From an uncultured Bacteroides sp. (GTDB taxonomy: Bacteria > Bacteroidota > Bacteroidia > Bacteroidales > Bacteroidaceae), in assembly GCA_900551445.1 (NCBI GenBank), contig URWA01000036.1, forward strand, positions 1 through 29,195: a stretch of DNA of 29,195 bases, given 5' to 3'. This document shows, piece by piece, positions 1 through 8,160 of this stretch. The number at the start of each line of letters is the position of its first letter. Position 1 is the stretch's first letter. Under the pieces are notes generated by a model, which did not search any database, had not been told where the DNA came from, and saw nothing but the letters and a program-made list of their open reading frames with translations. The position numbers and the translations under genes are program-made.

Positions 1-55
1 GGCGTAAGCCAGCAGATTTACAGTCTGCCCCATTTGGCCACTCTGGTATTTGCCC
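1..55 (-). tRNA. tRNA-Tyr (GTA), 5' part, cut by window edge
   Basis: Read on the minus strand, the sequence gives a 7-nt acceptor strand GGGCAAA, a D arm containing GAGTGGCC, and an anticodon stem-loop CAGACTGTAAATCTG with anticodon GTA (Tyr). The start of a long variable arm typical of class II tRNA-Tyr follows. The T arm and 3' acceptor strand lie outside the window. A well-formed Bacteroides promoter precedes it at 96-126. Confidence 0.9.
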
Positions 56-95
56 GTCCGCAACTGAGAAACTAGTGCTTTTCTCAATTGCGATG

Positions 96-126
96 CAAAG
101 GTACAATTATTTTTTTAACTTGCAAA
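96..126 (-). promoter_or_regulatory. Promoter of the tRNA-Tyr gene
   Basis: On the minus strand there is a -33 box TTTG (123-126), a 19-bp spacer and a -7 box TACCTTTG (96-103). This matches the Bacteroides sigma-ABfr consensus TTTG/TAnnTTTG. Transcription would start near 89, about 34 nt before the tRNA. The promoter lies partly inside the 3' end of ribH. Confidence 0.7.
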
Positions 127-601
127 CAAAATCAATCATTTTTATCGCTGTGACTGCACATTCGTCACCTTTATTCCCTAATTTGCCTCCAGCGCGATCT
201 TCAGCTTGTTGCATGTTGTTGGTGGTAATCAAGCCGTAAATCACTGGTGTATCGGTGGTTGCATTCAGTTCGGTAATACCTTGTGTGGCTCCTGCGCAAA
301 CATAGTCAAAATGGGGGGTATCGCCACGAACTACGCAGCCTAATGCAATCACGGCGTCTACCTTTCCGCTTTTGATGAGCTGTGCAGAGCCGAAAGTCAG
401 TTCAAAGCTTCCCGGGACCGGATAAACCAATATGTTTTCATCTTTGGCACCGTGTTTTTTCAGGGTGCGGACAGCACCTTCGAGCAGGGCACCGGTGATA
501 TTGTGATTCCATTCGGATACTACGATACCGAAACGCATCTGTGACGCATCGGGTACGGAGTTGAAATCGTAATCGGAGAGATTGTGATAAGCTGTTGCCA
601 T
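107..601 (-). CDS. ribH: 6,7-dimethyl-8-ribityllumazine synthase
   Basis: Penultimate enzyme of riboflavin synthesis. It condenses 5-amino-6-ribitylamino-uracil with 3,4-dihydroxy-2-butanone 4-phosphate to form lumazine. The 164-aa protein has the normal family length. Visible family features are W31-N32 in the substrate site, PGSFEL around 63-68, and the ALGCVVRGDTPHFDYV segment with the catalytic histidine at H97. The enzyme is cytoplasmic and usually forms pentamers or 60-mer shells. The gene lies downstream of the TPR membrane protein, separated from it by a strong hairpin with a U-tract (632-693). It therefore either has its own weak promoter or depends on read-through; I saw no clear promoter box in the 30 bp before the start. 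No FMN riboswitch was recognised upstream. Confidence 0.96.
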   Translation of the reverse strand: MATAYHNLSDYDFNSVPDASQMRFGIVVSEWNHNITGALLEGAVRTLKKHGAKDENILVYPVPGSFELTFGSAQLIKSGKVDAVIALGCVVRGDTPHFDYVCAGATQGITELNATTDTPVIYGLITTNNMQQAEDRAGGKLGNKGDECAVTAIKMIDFVCKLKK

Positions 602-631
602 ATTTTTTTATTTTAAAGGGTTATTAGAAGA

Positions 632-693
632 TAAAAAAAACCGGACCGAAAAACTGGAGTACATCCGCAGATGCTTTGAGTTTTTCGGTCCGG
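632..693 (-). terminator. Intrinsic terminator or attenuator between TPR gene and ribH
   Basis: A perfect 15-bp inverted repeat (641-655 with 679-693) encloses a 23-nt loop. On the minus strand it is followed by eight U residues (633-640). It lies after the TPR gene stop and just before ribH, so it either ends the TPR transcript or attenuates ribH. Confidence 0.8.
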
Positions 694-741
694 CTTGAAT
701 GATGATACTCTTTTATGATAATAGAAGAATGTCTGCTGGAA

Positions 742-1419
742 TTATTTCAAAGAAGCACGTTCGATGTACTTGTCGATATCCATAGCCTGGTAAGAGTTGC
801 CGTAATTGTTCTTTACCTGCTTGTAAGCGTCTACGGCTTCTGCGTTCTTGCCTTGCTTTTCCAGAATCTGTCCGGCCTGAATCAAGTAAATTGGACTCAG
901 TGACATGCTGTTGGCACGTTCGGCTGCTTTCAGTAAAGTAGCCACAGCCTTGTCAAGCTGACCTACCTGTGCATAGCAGTTTCCCAGAGCTCCCATTACG
1001 GAAGGAGCTACCAGCAAGTCGTTGCCGCTGAATTTGTCCAGGTATTTGATGGCGTCTTCGTATTTGCCGAGCTGTGCATAGCAAAGACCTGCGTATGCGT
1101 TGGCCAGGTTGCCGGCATCTGTACCGCTGAACTGGTCTGCTAGTTTCACGAAACCTGCGTAGCCAAGGCTGTCGCCTTTCAGTGCTACTTCAAAGTTGTC
1201 GGCTCCGAAATATTGTTCACCTTTGAAAATAGCTTCAGAGGCTTTCAATTCATTGGGTTCGGCAATGAAATGCTTGTATCCGAGGTAACCTCCAACAATG
1301 ACAACCAAAGCGATTACTATACCTAACAGTAAATTCTTGTTTTTGAGAAGAAATGCTTCCGAAGTGCTGAGCGCTTCGTCTACATTCAATGGGTCATGAG
1401 TGTGTTTTTGTTCAGTCAT
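742..1419 (-). CDS. TPR-repeat inner-membrane protein (YfgM/TPR_21-like)
   Basis: A 225-aa protein with a short cytoplasmic N-terminus, one transmembrane helix around residues 30-50 (LLLGIVIALVVIVGGYLGY) and a periplasmic C-terminal part of tetratricopeptide-like helical repeats, for example ANAYAGLCYAQLGKYEDAIKYL. This topology is that of YfgM-type proteins, which in enterobacteria act as SecYEG-associated chaperone partners; a role here is inference. I chose the ATG at 1419 (MTEQKH) over an upstream ATG nine codons earlier. The longer start would add a lysine- and asparagine-rich tract encoded by A/T-rich leader sequence. It is divergent from recF, has its own promoter, and is followed by a strong terminator. 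Confidence 0.8.
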   Translation of the reverse strand: MTEQKHTHDPLNVDEALSTSEAFLLKNKNLLLGIVIALVVIVGGYLGYKHFIAEPNELKASEAIFKGEQYFGADNFEVALKGDSLGYAGFVKLADQFSGTDAGNLANAYAGLCYAQLGKYEDAIKYLDKFSGNDLLVAPSVMGALGNCYAQVGQLDKAVATLLKAAERANSMSLSPIYLIQAGQILEKQGKNAEAVDAYKQVKNNYGNSYQAMDIDKYIERASLK

Positions 1420-1465
1420 TTGATATTTGTTTTTTATTATTTTCAAAATCCACTTATTCGGACAG

Positions 1466-1497
1466 CAAAAGTAGTTTATTTATACTTATAAATGAAA
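1466..1497 (-). promoter_or_regulatory. Promoter of the TPR gene
   Basis: Minus-strand -7 box TACTTTTG (1466-1473), with a TTTC -33-like box (1494-1497) after a 20-bp spacer. The -7 box fits TAnnTTTG exactly; the -33 box has one mismatch. Confidence 0.55.
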
Positions 1498-1511
1498 TTT
1501 GCGGGCAGTTT

Positions 1512-1544
1512 TTTTAATCAATCTTGCTTTTATTGTTAATTTTG
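1512..1544 (+). promoter_or_regulatory. Probable promoter of recF
   Basis: The -7 box TAATTTTG (1537-1544) fits TAnnTTTG. The -33 region is only a T-run (around 1512-1515) at 21-bp spacing. It lies 22 bp before the recF start, so the leader would be very short. Confidence 0.45.
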
Positions 1545-1566
1545 TATTCTAAATAACAAGAGTTTT

Positions 1567-2688
1567 ATGTGGCTTAAACGCATTTCAATCGTAAACTATA
1601 AGAATCTGGAGCAGGCGGAACTGACTTTTTCCCGTAAGATGAACTGCATTATCGGCAAGAACGGGATGGGGAAGACCAACCTGATGGATGCCGTATATTA
1701 TCTTTCTTTCTGTAAGAGTGCAACCAATCCCATTGATTCTCAGAATATTCGGCATGAACAGGATTTCTTTGTGCTACAGGGATTTTATGAAACGGACGGC
1801 GGCGATCCGGAGGAAGTGTATTGCGGGTTGAAACGCCGTCAGAAAAAACAGTTCAAGCGGAACAAGAAGGAATACACCCGCTTGTCGGACCATATCGGAC
1901 TGATACCGCTGGTCATGGTTTCTCCGGCGGATACGCTGCTGATAGCGGGAGGAAGTGAAGAACGCCGGCGGTTCATGGACGTGGTGATTTCGCAGTTCGA
2001 CCGTGAATACCTGGATGCACTGATTCGCTACAACAAGGCGCTGGCACAGCGGAATACGTTGTTGAAAGCGGAGCTCGAACCGGATGAGGAGCTGATGAAT
2101 GTGTGGGAGGAAATGATGGCTTCCACGGGAGAGATTGTATTCCGCAAGCGTCGGCAGTTTATTGAAGAGTTTATCCCGATTTTCCAGTCGTATTATGGTT
2201 ATATTTCCCAGAACCGGGAGCAGGTGAAACTGTCGTATCAGTCGCATGCGGCAGAAGGAGACTTGCTGACTATGTTGCGTGAGAACCGGCAGCGGGACAG
2301 GGTAATGGGATATTCCCTGAAAGGTATCCACAAGGACGACCTGATTATGCAGCTGGGGGAGTTTCCCATGAAGCGGGAAGGCTCGCAAGGGCAGAACAAA
2401 ACGTATCTGATTGCGCTCAAGCTGGCACAGTTTGAATTCTTGAAGCGGACAGGGAGCGGTACCACTCCCTTGGTTTTATTGGATGATATCTTCGACAAGT
2501 TGGATGCCTTACGGGTGGAACAGATTGTGAAGCTCGTGGCAGGCGACAGTTTCGGGCAGATTTTCATTACAGATACCAACCGTGACCATCTGGACCGTAT
2601 CCTGAAAAAAATCGAGGGAGACTATAAGCTGTTCGAGGTGGAAAACGGAGAGGTCTCAGAACGAAAGGAAGGGTATGAAGCGGAATAA
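1567..2688 (+). CDS. recF: DNA replication and repair protein RecF
   Basis: SMC-like ATPase of the RecFOR pathway that helps load RecA at single-strand gaps and stalled forks. The 373-aa protein has the usual family length. Walker A is GKNGMGKT (residues 30-37), the ABC-signature region is near SQGQNKTYLIALKLAQ, and Walker B is LLDDIFDKLD. The N-terminus LKRISIVNYKNLEQAELTF is characteristic. Its 3' end overlaps the DUF721 gene by 14 bp, indicating translational coupling. A recF to DUF721/DciA order is common in bacteria and links the pair to replication. Confidence 0.97.
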   Translation: MWLKRISIVNYKNLEQAELTFSRKMNCIIGKNGMGKTNLMDAVYYLSFCKSATNPIDSQNIRHEQDFFVLQGFYETDGGDPEEVYCGLKRRQKKQFKRNKKEYTRLSDHIGLIPLVMVSPADTLLIAGGSEERRRFMDVVISQFDREYLDALIRYNKALAQRNTLLKAELEPDEELMNVWEEMMASTGEIVFRKRRQFIEEFIPIFQSYYGYISQNREQVKLSYQSHAAEGDLLTMLRENRQRDRVMGYSLKGIHKDDLIMQLGEFPMKREGSQGQNKTYLIALKLAQFEFLKRTGSGTTPLVLLDDIFDKLDALRVEQIVKLVAGDSFGQIFITDTNRDHLDRILKKIEGDYKLFEVENGEVSERKEGYEAE

Positions 2689-2965
2689 TACGGAACAGAT
2701 AGGGGATGTGCTCCGGCAGTTTCTTCGCCTGCAGGGGCTGGAAACGCCTTTGAACGAATATCGGTTGGTGGATGCCTGGAAGGATGTAGTAGGACCGGTT
2801 ATTACCCGCTACACCACGAATCTGTTTATCAAGAACCAGGTGCTTTATGTCAGTCTTTCTTCCTCGGTCATCCGTCAGGAACTGATGATGGGCCGGGAGA
2901 TGCTGATTCGCAACCTGAATGCGCAGGTGGGCTCACAAGTCATCGTGAACATTGTGTTCCGTTGA
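2675..2965 (+). CDS. DUF721 protein, DciA-like helicase-loader family
   Basis: A 96-aa basic protein whose sequence matches the DUF721 pattern: a helical start (IGDVLRQFLRLQGLETPL), then LVDAWKDVVGPVITRYTTNLFIKN and a beta-rich VLYVSLSSSVIRQEL. In other bacteria DUF721/DciA proteins interact with the DnaB helicase and assist its loading. That role is inferred here from family membership and from coupling to recF. The gene starts 14 bp inside recF. Its 3' end overlaps the convergent 5-FCL gene by 33 bp, so no intergenic terminator fits between them. Confidence 0.85.
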   Translation: MKRNNTEQIGDVLRQFLRLQGLETPLNEYRLVDAWKDVVGPVITRYTTNLFIKNQVLYVSLSSSVIRQELMMGREMLIRNLNAQVGSQVIVNIVFR

Positions 2966-3505
2966 GTATGCGCATCCTTTTTCGGTCCACACTTCGTGCA
3001 TGGGGCGGTCTGTAGGTTCTGTCGGAATGTGTGGGCAGAGCTGGAAGTGAAAGCAGACGCCTATATTATAGGAATGAAGTCGGGAAAGGGCACGGTCATA
3101 GTATCCTTTTCCACGTCCCAGTCGGTTCCCGGTCCGGTCGAAGGCTACACCGGGAATGATGCTCAATTCAATCTCATCCCAATTTTCTATTTGTCTTCCG
3201 GTCGGTTCTTCAATGCCGAATGAACCGGTTTGCAATGAATCTTTTCCTTCGTAGTACCGGAGTTCCAGTTCTTCGCCTTTTACAAGAGGTAGTATGATGC
3301 GTTTGTACGGATGCCAGCGTTCGATAAACGTGTGGGTCTGTACTTCATCGGGCAGGGAATGATAGAGCAGGATGGTTTTCGCCTGTAAAAATAAAGGATG
3401 GTCTTCCAGCTTCTGGAATAAGCTGGAAGACCATTCTGTCTTTTGAGAAGCGGAGTATTTCCGCTTCTCTTGTGCCATTTGTTTGCGTAATTCTTTTTTG
3501 TCCAT
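2933..3505 (-). CDS. 5-formyltetrahydrofolate cyclo-ligase family protein
   Basis: Converts 5-formyl-THF to 5,10-methenyl-THF with ATP, recycling folate that would otherwise be trapped. The 190-aa protein fits the family. Visible elements are the N-terminal KKELRKQMAQEKRK helix, the IIPGVAFDRTGNRLGRGKGYYDR region holding the ATP/phosphate-binding GRGKGYYD signature, and the substrate-side segment RIILPLVKGEELELRYY. It is the last gene of the six-gene minus-strand cluster, starting 6 bp after the S41 protease stop. The C-terminal eleven codons overlap the convergent DUF721 gene. Confidence 0.92.
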   Translation of the reverse strand: MDKKELRKQMAQEKRKYSASQKTEWSSSLFQKLEDHPLFLQAKTILLYHSLPDEVQTHTFIERWHPYKRIILPLVKGEELELRYYEGKDSLQTGSFGIEEPTGRQIENWDEIELSIIPGVAFDRTGNRLGRGKGYYDRALSRLHSYNIGVCFHFQLCPHIPTEPTDRPMHEVWTEKGCAYSTEHNVHDDL

Positions 3506-3511
3506 GAGATT

Positions 3512-5164
3512 CTATTTCTTTTTCCCATTGGAAGCCTGCTGATTAGGAGCCTGCGGGAAGGATTCTCCCTTTTCCAGGATTTCCACTGCTTTCAATACCG
3601 TTTTATCGGTTTCGTTCAGGAATTCCACATACGCCTCCATGCCCAGCATGTTGTAGATAATGTTTCCGTAAAGGCTTATCTCAAACAGCTGGCGTGATTT
3701 AGCCATCAGGTTGTTGCGGCGCTTCAAGCCTTTCTTTTCAGCCCATGCGGCAAAAGTGTTCAGCAGGTTCTGCTTTTTCAGGTATTCCTCCATCTTTTCC
3801 GGGGTATCGTATTTCTGGAGTGTGCTCCGGTTCTGGTCGGTATACTCGAAGGTATAGCGTATAATCAGTCCACGGTTGGCCGCCATACGGAAATAGGAAG
3901 TCATACCGGTGGTATCCTGAGGTACGAAGATGTCGGGCATGATGCCTCCTCCTCCATACACCGGACGTCCCAGACGGGTGTGATAGACTTCTGTTTCGTT
4001 CTGTTTGATACTGTCGGCCGAGAAGAACTCACCGTGTTCGTAGCGGGTGAGCAAATCCAGTTCGTATTCCGATTCCTTTCCTTTTTCGTAAGGTTTCTGG
4101 ATGCAGCGGCCCGACGGAGTATAATAGCGGGCGATGGTTAGACGGATGGCAGAGCCGTCGCTGAACTCGATGGGTTGCTGTACCAGGCCTTTTCCGAATG
4201 AACGGCGTCCGATGATGGTTCCGCGGTCATTGTCTTGGATGGCTCCGGCAAAGATTTCGCTGGCAGAAGCCGAGCCTTCGTCCACCAAAACTACGAGCGG
4301 CATTTTCTGGTTGCTTCCCGTACCGTTGGAATTATAGTCTTCGCGTGGGGATTTGCGTCCCTGGGTATAGACAATCAGCCGGTTGTTGGGAAGAAATTCG
4401 TTGACCATCTGGATGGCGGCGGCCATGTAACCTCCCGTGTTTCCGCGAAGGTCTATAATCAGTCCCTCACAGTTCTTCTGAGCCAGTTTGGCCAGAGCTA
4501 TCAGTAATTCCGGATAAGTGGTCTCCCCGAATTTGTTGACTTTGACATAACCCACTTGTTCGTTAATCATGTAGGCTGCATCGATGCTCTTGACCGGAAT
4601 GTTGCCACGTACGACCGTGAAATGCAGCAGTTCTTTTTCTCCCGGGCGGTACACACCGAGTTTGACCTTACTGCCTTTTTCACCTTTCAGGCGCTTCATG
4701 GCTTCTTCGTTGGTTACGATTTTTCCCACGAAGGCTGAATCATCTACTTCCACGATACGGTCGCCGGCCATCAGTCCCACCTTTTCGGATGGGCCTCCCT
4801 GGATGACACTGTTCACATGGATGGTGTCATTCTGGATGGTGAACTGGATACCGATGCCGCTGAAGCTACCTTTGAGGTCGGCTGTAACGGCCTCCAGGTC
4901 TTTGGCTGGAATATATGAAGAATGTGGGTCGAGTTCCGAAAGAATCTGTGGCATGGCCTCTTCCACCAGGTCGCTGATATTGACGGTATCCACATACTGG
5001 TCGTCGATGATACGCAACAAGGCATTCAGCTTGTTGGAGGACGTGTTGATGATGCCCAGTTTGTTACCGGAAAAATGGTTGGCGTAGAATGTACCGATGG
5101 CGATACCTGCAATCAGGCAGATGGCCAGCAGAAACGGAATAAAGCGTGTACTATTGTTTTTCAT
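3512..5164 (-). CDS. S41 family C-terminal processing protease
   Basis: Secreted or membrane-anchored serine protease of the CtpA/Prc type, which trims or degrades envelope proteins from their C-termini. From the chosen start (MKNNSTRF) it is 550 aa. It has a signal anchor at about 9-27, an N-terminal helical region, a PDZ domain at about 100-185 (GGPSEKVGLMAGDRIVEVDD), then the S41 core. The nucleophile is Ser300 in GSASASE and the general base is Lys325 in SFGKGLVQ, 25 residues apart as in Prc (Ser430/Lys455). About 200 residues follow the core. An alternative ATG at 5176 overlaps the deaminase stop by 8 bp; I preferred 5164, which lies 4 bp after that stop. Confidence 0.93.
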   Translation of the reverse strand: MKNNSTRFIPFLLAICLIAGIAIGTFYANHFSGNKLGIINTSSNKLNALLRIIDDQYVDTVNISDLVEEAMPQILSELDPHSSYIPAKDLEAVTADLKGSFSGIGIQFTIQNDTIHVNSVIQGGPSEKVGLMAGDRIVEVDDSAFVGKIVTNEEAMKRLKGEKGSKVKLGVYRPGEKELLHFTVVRGNIPVKSIDAAYMINEQVGYVKVNKFGETTYPELLIALAKLAQKNCEGLIIDLRGNTGGYMAAAIQMVNEFLPNNRLIVYTQGRKSPREDYNSNGTGSNQKMPLVVLVDEGSASASEIFAGAIQDNDRGTIIGRRSFGKGLVQQPIEFSDGSAIRLTIARYYTPSGRCIQKPYEKGKESEYELDLLTRYEHGEFFSADSIKQNETEVYHTRLGRPVYGGGGIMPDIFVPQDTTGMTSYFRMAANRGLIIRYTFEYTDQNRSTLQKYDTPEKMEEYLKKQNLLNTFAAWAEKKGLKRRNNLMAKSRQLFEISLYGNIIYNMLGMEAYVEFLNETDKTVLKAVEILEKGESFPQAPNQQASNGKKK

Positions 5165-5168
5165 ATTT

Positions 5169-5603
5169 TTATTCATTGGGGTTAAGATATACAACTTCAA
5201 TATGAGCTCGTTTCAATAAGTCCAATCCGTCTTCCAAGCGGTATTTCTCGGCATAGACCACCCGCTTGATTCCGGCCTGAATAATCAGTTTCGCACATTC
5301 AATGCAAGGGGAGGCGGTGACATACATGGTAGCTCCTTCACTGCTGTTGCTGGAACGGGCTATCTTGGTGATGGCATTGGCTTCCGCATGGAGCACGTAG
5401 GGGCGGGTTACTCCGCTTTCGTCTTCACATACATTTTCGAATCCGGCCGGTGTGCCGTTGTATCCGTCCGAGATAATCATCTTGTCCTTGACAATCAATG
5501 CCCCCACCTGACGCCGCTTACAATAAGAGTTTTCGGCCCAGATGAGTGCCATGCGCATATAGCGCTTGTCCAGGATTTCTTGTTTATGTTCTGATGGTTC
5601 CAT
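5169..5603 (-). CDS. dCMP deaminase family protein (ComEB-like)
   Basis: Zinc deaminase converting dCMP to dUMP, which feeds dTMP synthesis. The 144-aa protein has the CDA-fold motif HAEANAI with zinc ligand H72 and proton shuttle E74, and SPCIECAK with zinc ligands C100 and C103. The N-terminal extension and the region around CEDESGVTRPYVLHAE resemble ComEB/dCMP deaminases rather than cytidine or guanine deaminases. It lies third from the end of the six-gene cluster, 11 bp after the lipoprotein gene. dCMP specificity is inferred from family resemblance. Confidence 0.9.
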   Translation of the reverse strand: MEPSEHKQEILDKRYMRMALIWAENSYCKRRQVGALIVKDKMIISDGYNGTPAGFENVCEDESGVTRPYVLHAEANAITKIARSSNSSEGATMYVTASPCIECAKLIIQAGIKRVVYAEKYRLEDGLDLLKRAHIEVVYLNPNE

Positions 5604-5614
5604 AATGATGCTGC

Positions 5615-6100
5615 CTAGTTGTTAAATCCTTTGGGGTAAAACTGAATATAATGGTTCTTGTCGAGGTTGAACAGCTTGATGAGCCGTGAACTGCCTCGAT
5701 AGAATTTCGCGTTGGTTATTTCGTCATAAAACGTCTTGTCCAGTCCGCTACGGGTTCCGTTAGGCTTCAGCTGGATGGAAAAGCTCTGGTCATCCCCGTT
5801 GGCACTCCATGTGCCGGTAAAGGTGAAACTGCTTCCGTTTCCTTCCACCGTACCATCTTCTTTGAAAATGATGGTGTATTTGTCTTGGTCATCATTGATT
5901 TTGACCAGCTCATCCCGCGTCAAGGTAGAGTTGAAGTTGTTGTCGTCTTTCCAGTCACTGGTATTGTAAGAACCGCTCCAGTGCCATGTCTGTCCACTTG
6001 CGAAAATTTCATACACATCGTCTTTTTGGTTACATCCGGCCAGCAGTAGGAGTAACGTAAAGCACCAGTAGATTTTGAATGTTTTCATTTGTATGTTCAT
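5615..6100 (-). CDS. Small lipoprotein of unknown function
   Basis: A 161-aa protein with a lipoprotein signal: a hydrophobic run then the lipobox LLAGC, with the lipidated Cys followed by NQKDD. The mature part is polar and rich in W, D, N, T and S (QTWHWSGSYNTSDWKDDNN). It looks like a compact beta-barrel, lipocalin-like fold of the kind often seen in small Bacteroidales lipoproteins; I cannot assign a family with confidence. The ATG at 6100 overlaps the TGA of the M3 peptidase gene as ATGA, a translational-coupling arrangement. This decides the start against a much longer upstream reading that would run inside dcp. A second ATG four codons later (6088) is possible. Confidence 0.8.
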   Translation of the reverse strand: MNIQMKTFKIYWCFTLLLLLAGCNQKDDVYEIFASGQTWHWSGSYNTSDWKDDNNFNSTLTRDELVKINDDQDKYTIIFKEDGTVEGNGSSFTFTGTWSANGDDQSFSIQLKPNGTRSGLDKTFYDEITNAKFYRGSSRLIKLFNLDKNHYIQFYPKGFNN

Positions 6101-8136
6101 TTTATTCCATTTCTTTTTAACAATGCGTCGATGGTCGGTTCCTGTCCCCGGAAACGTTTGTAAAGCGTCATCGGATGTTCGGTACCCCCTTTCGACAAGA
6201 TGTTTTCCCGGAAAGAGCGTGCCGTTTCCGGATTGAAGATTCCTTTCGCCTTGAAAACCGAAAAGGCATCGGCATCCAGCACTTCCGCCCATTTGTAACT
6301 GTAGTATCCGGCTGAATAGCCACCCGACATGATATGCCCGAACTGTACGCTCATGCAGGTGTCGTCCAGTTGTGGAAGCAGTTGGGTGCGTTGCCAGGAA
6401 GCTTTTTCGTATGCCTTTACATCTCCCTCAAACGGGGTCTGGCGGGTGTACCAGGCCATGTCGAGCAGCCCGAAGCTGACTTGACGCAGGCAAGCATAAG
6501 CCACGTTGAAGTTGGAAGCATCCACAATGCGTTGGATCAGTTCCTCGGGAATCGGTTCGCCCGTCTGGTAATGACATGCGAATGTATTCAAAAATTCCTT
6601 TTCTATGGCAAAGTTTTCCATGATTTGTGAAGGAAGTTCCACAAAATCCCAATACACGTTTGTGCCGCTCATGCTTTGGAAGCGAGTATTGGCAAACATG
6701 CCGTGCAGGGCATGGCCGAATTCATGCAGGAAGGTGTTGACTTCCGAGAAAGTCAGCAAGGCCGGTTTGTCTTTTGTGGGCTTGGTGAAATTCATGGTCA
6801 CGGAGACATGCGGACGACTGTTGGTACCGTCGTCTGCTATCCATTGTTCCTTGTAACTGGTCATCCAGGCCCCTGAACGCTTGCCTTCACGGGGATGAAA
6901 GTCGGTATAAAGTACAGCCAGGAAACTGCCGTCGCGGTCGAACACTTCGTAAGCCTGCACGTCCGGATGGTACACCGGGATTTCTTTGTTTTCCTTGAAG
7001 GTGATGCCATACAGGCGAGTAGCCAGTCCGAATACACCCTCCTTTACGCGGCTCAGTTCGAAGTAAGGCCGGAGCGCTTCTTCGTCGAGACTGAATTTCT
7101 GGTTCTTCAACTTTTCTGCATAATAAGAAAAATCCCACGGCATCAGTTCGAAGTCGTTCCCTTCCAGTTCGCGGGCCAGGGTGCGGATTTCCTCCACTTC
7201 CTTCCGGGCCACAGGGGTATAGGCTTCCAATAAGTCGTTCAGCAGCTTGTACACATGGTCACTGTTTTCGGCCATGCGTTTTTTCAGTACATATTCCGCA
7301 TAATTGGAGAATCCCAACAGCTGTGCCAGTTCCATGCGCAGGTTGACCAACCGTTTTACGATGTCCAGATTGTTGAACTCGTTATCGTGGCAACACTGGG
7401 TGTTGTAGGCCATGTAAAGCTGCTTGCGCAAGTCTCTTCTGTCACTATACTTCATAAAAGGCACGTAGCTGGGAGCTTGCAGGGTGATAATCCAGCATCC
7501 GTCTTTCCCTTTCTCCTGAGCGGTATGGGATGCTGCTTCTACGGCACTTTCCGGCAGTCCGGCCAACTCATTTTCGTGCTGTAGTACCAGTTCGAAGCTG
7601 TTCGTCTCTTTCAGATGATTCTGTGAGAACTTCAGGGTCAGGCTGCTCAGGTCCATGCTCAACTTACGGAAGGTAGCTTTGTCTTCTTCGGAAAGATTCG
7701 CTCCATTGCGGACGAATCCGTCGTACGATTTTTCCAACAGACGTCGTTCCTCCGGTGTCAGCTGGAGTGCGTCTCTTTGTTCATATACCGCCTTGACCCG
7801 TGCAAACAATGCCTCGTTGAGGCTGATGTTGTTGGCATGCTCCGAAAGTTCCGGCGTCATTTTTTCCGCAATAGCCTCCAGTTCATCGTTCGTTTCCGCA
7901 CTCAGCAGGTTGAACAAAACGGTGGTTACTCTGTCCAGCGTCTTTCCGGCATGTTCCAGTGCCAGAATCGTATTCTGGAAAGTCGGCTTTTCCGGGTTTT
8001 CGGTGATTTGCCGGATTTCTTCCTCTTCCAGCCGCATTCCTTCCCGGATAGCCGGTTCGTAGTCTTCTATCCGTATCTGCTGGAAAGGAGTGGTGTCGTG
8101 GAGGGTATGATAGGGTTGCAAAAATGGGTTGTTCAT
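6097..8136 (-). CDS. dcp: M3 family metallopeptidase (peptidyl-dipeptidase Dcp type)
   Basis: Zinc peptidase of the thimet oligopeptidase family that cleaves short peptides, releasing dipeptides in the Dcp subgroup. The 679-aa protein has the catalytic HEFGH motif at 471-475 (FLHEFGHALHGMF). The upstream substrate-region segments such as FHPREGKRSGAWM are typical of Dcp, and the long helical N-terminal half closes over the channel. No signal peptide is visible (MNNPFLQPYHTLHDTTPF), so it is probably cytoplasmic. It starts 24 bp after the Crp/Fnr regulator stop and is coupled by ATGA overlap to the lipoprotein gene. Confidence 0.95.
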   Translation of the reverse strand: MNNPFLQPYHTLHDTTPFQQIRIEDYEPAIREGMRLEEEEIRQITENPEKPTFQNTILALEHAGKTLDRVTTVLFNLLSAETNDELEAIAEKMTPELSEHANNISLNEALFARVKAVYEQRDALQLTPEERRLLEKSYDGFVRNGANLSEEDKATFRKLSMDLSSLTLKFSQNHLKETNSFELVLQHENELAGLPESAVEAASHTAQEKGKDGCWIITLQAPSYVPFMKYSDRRDLRKQLYMAYNTQCCHDNEFNNLDIVKRLVNLRMELAQLLGFSNYAEYVLKKRMAENSDHVYKLLNDLLEAYTPVARKEVEEIRTLARELEGNDFELMPWDFSYYAEKLKNQKFSLDEEALRPYFELSRVKEGVFGLATRLYGITFKENKEIPVYHPDVQAYEVFDRDGSFLAVLYTDFHPREGKRSGAWMTSYKEQWIADDGTNSRPHVSVTMNFTKPTKDKPALLTFSEVNTFLHEFGHALHGMFANTRFQSMSGTNVYWDFVELPSQIMENFAIEKEFLNTFACHYQTGEPIPEELIQRIVDASNFNVAYACLRQVSFGLLDMAWYTRQTPFEGDVKAYEKASWQRTQLLPQLDDTCMSVQFGHIMSGGYSAGYYSYKWAEVLDADAFSVFKAKGIFNPETARSFRENILSKGGTEHPMTLYKRFRGQEPTIDALLKRNGIK

Positions 8137-8160
8137 AAGGCTGGTCTGTAAAAATTAAGT

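Noticed and set aside
602..741. FMN riboswitch upstream of ribH
   Set aside because: The 140-bp gap holds only a simple hairpin; no multi-helix FMN-aptamer pattern could be recognised.
3280..3528. 82-codon minus-strand frame overlapping 5-FCL and the S41 gene end
   Set aside because: Out-of-frame overlap with two well-supported genes and no homology signal.
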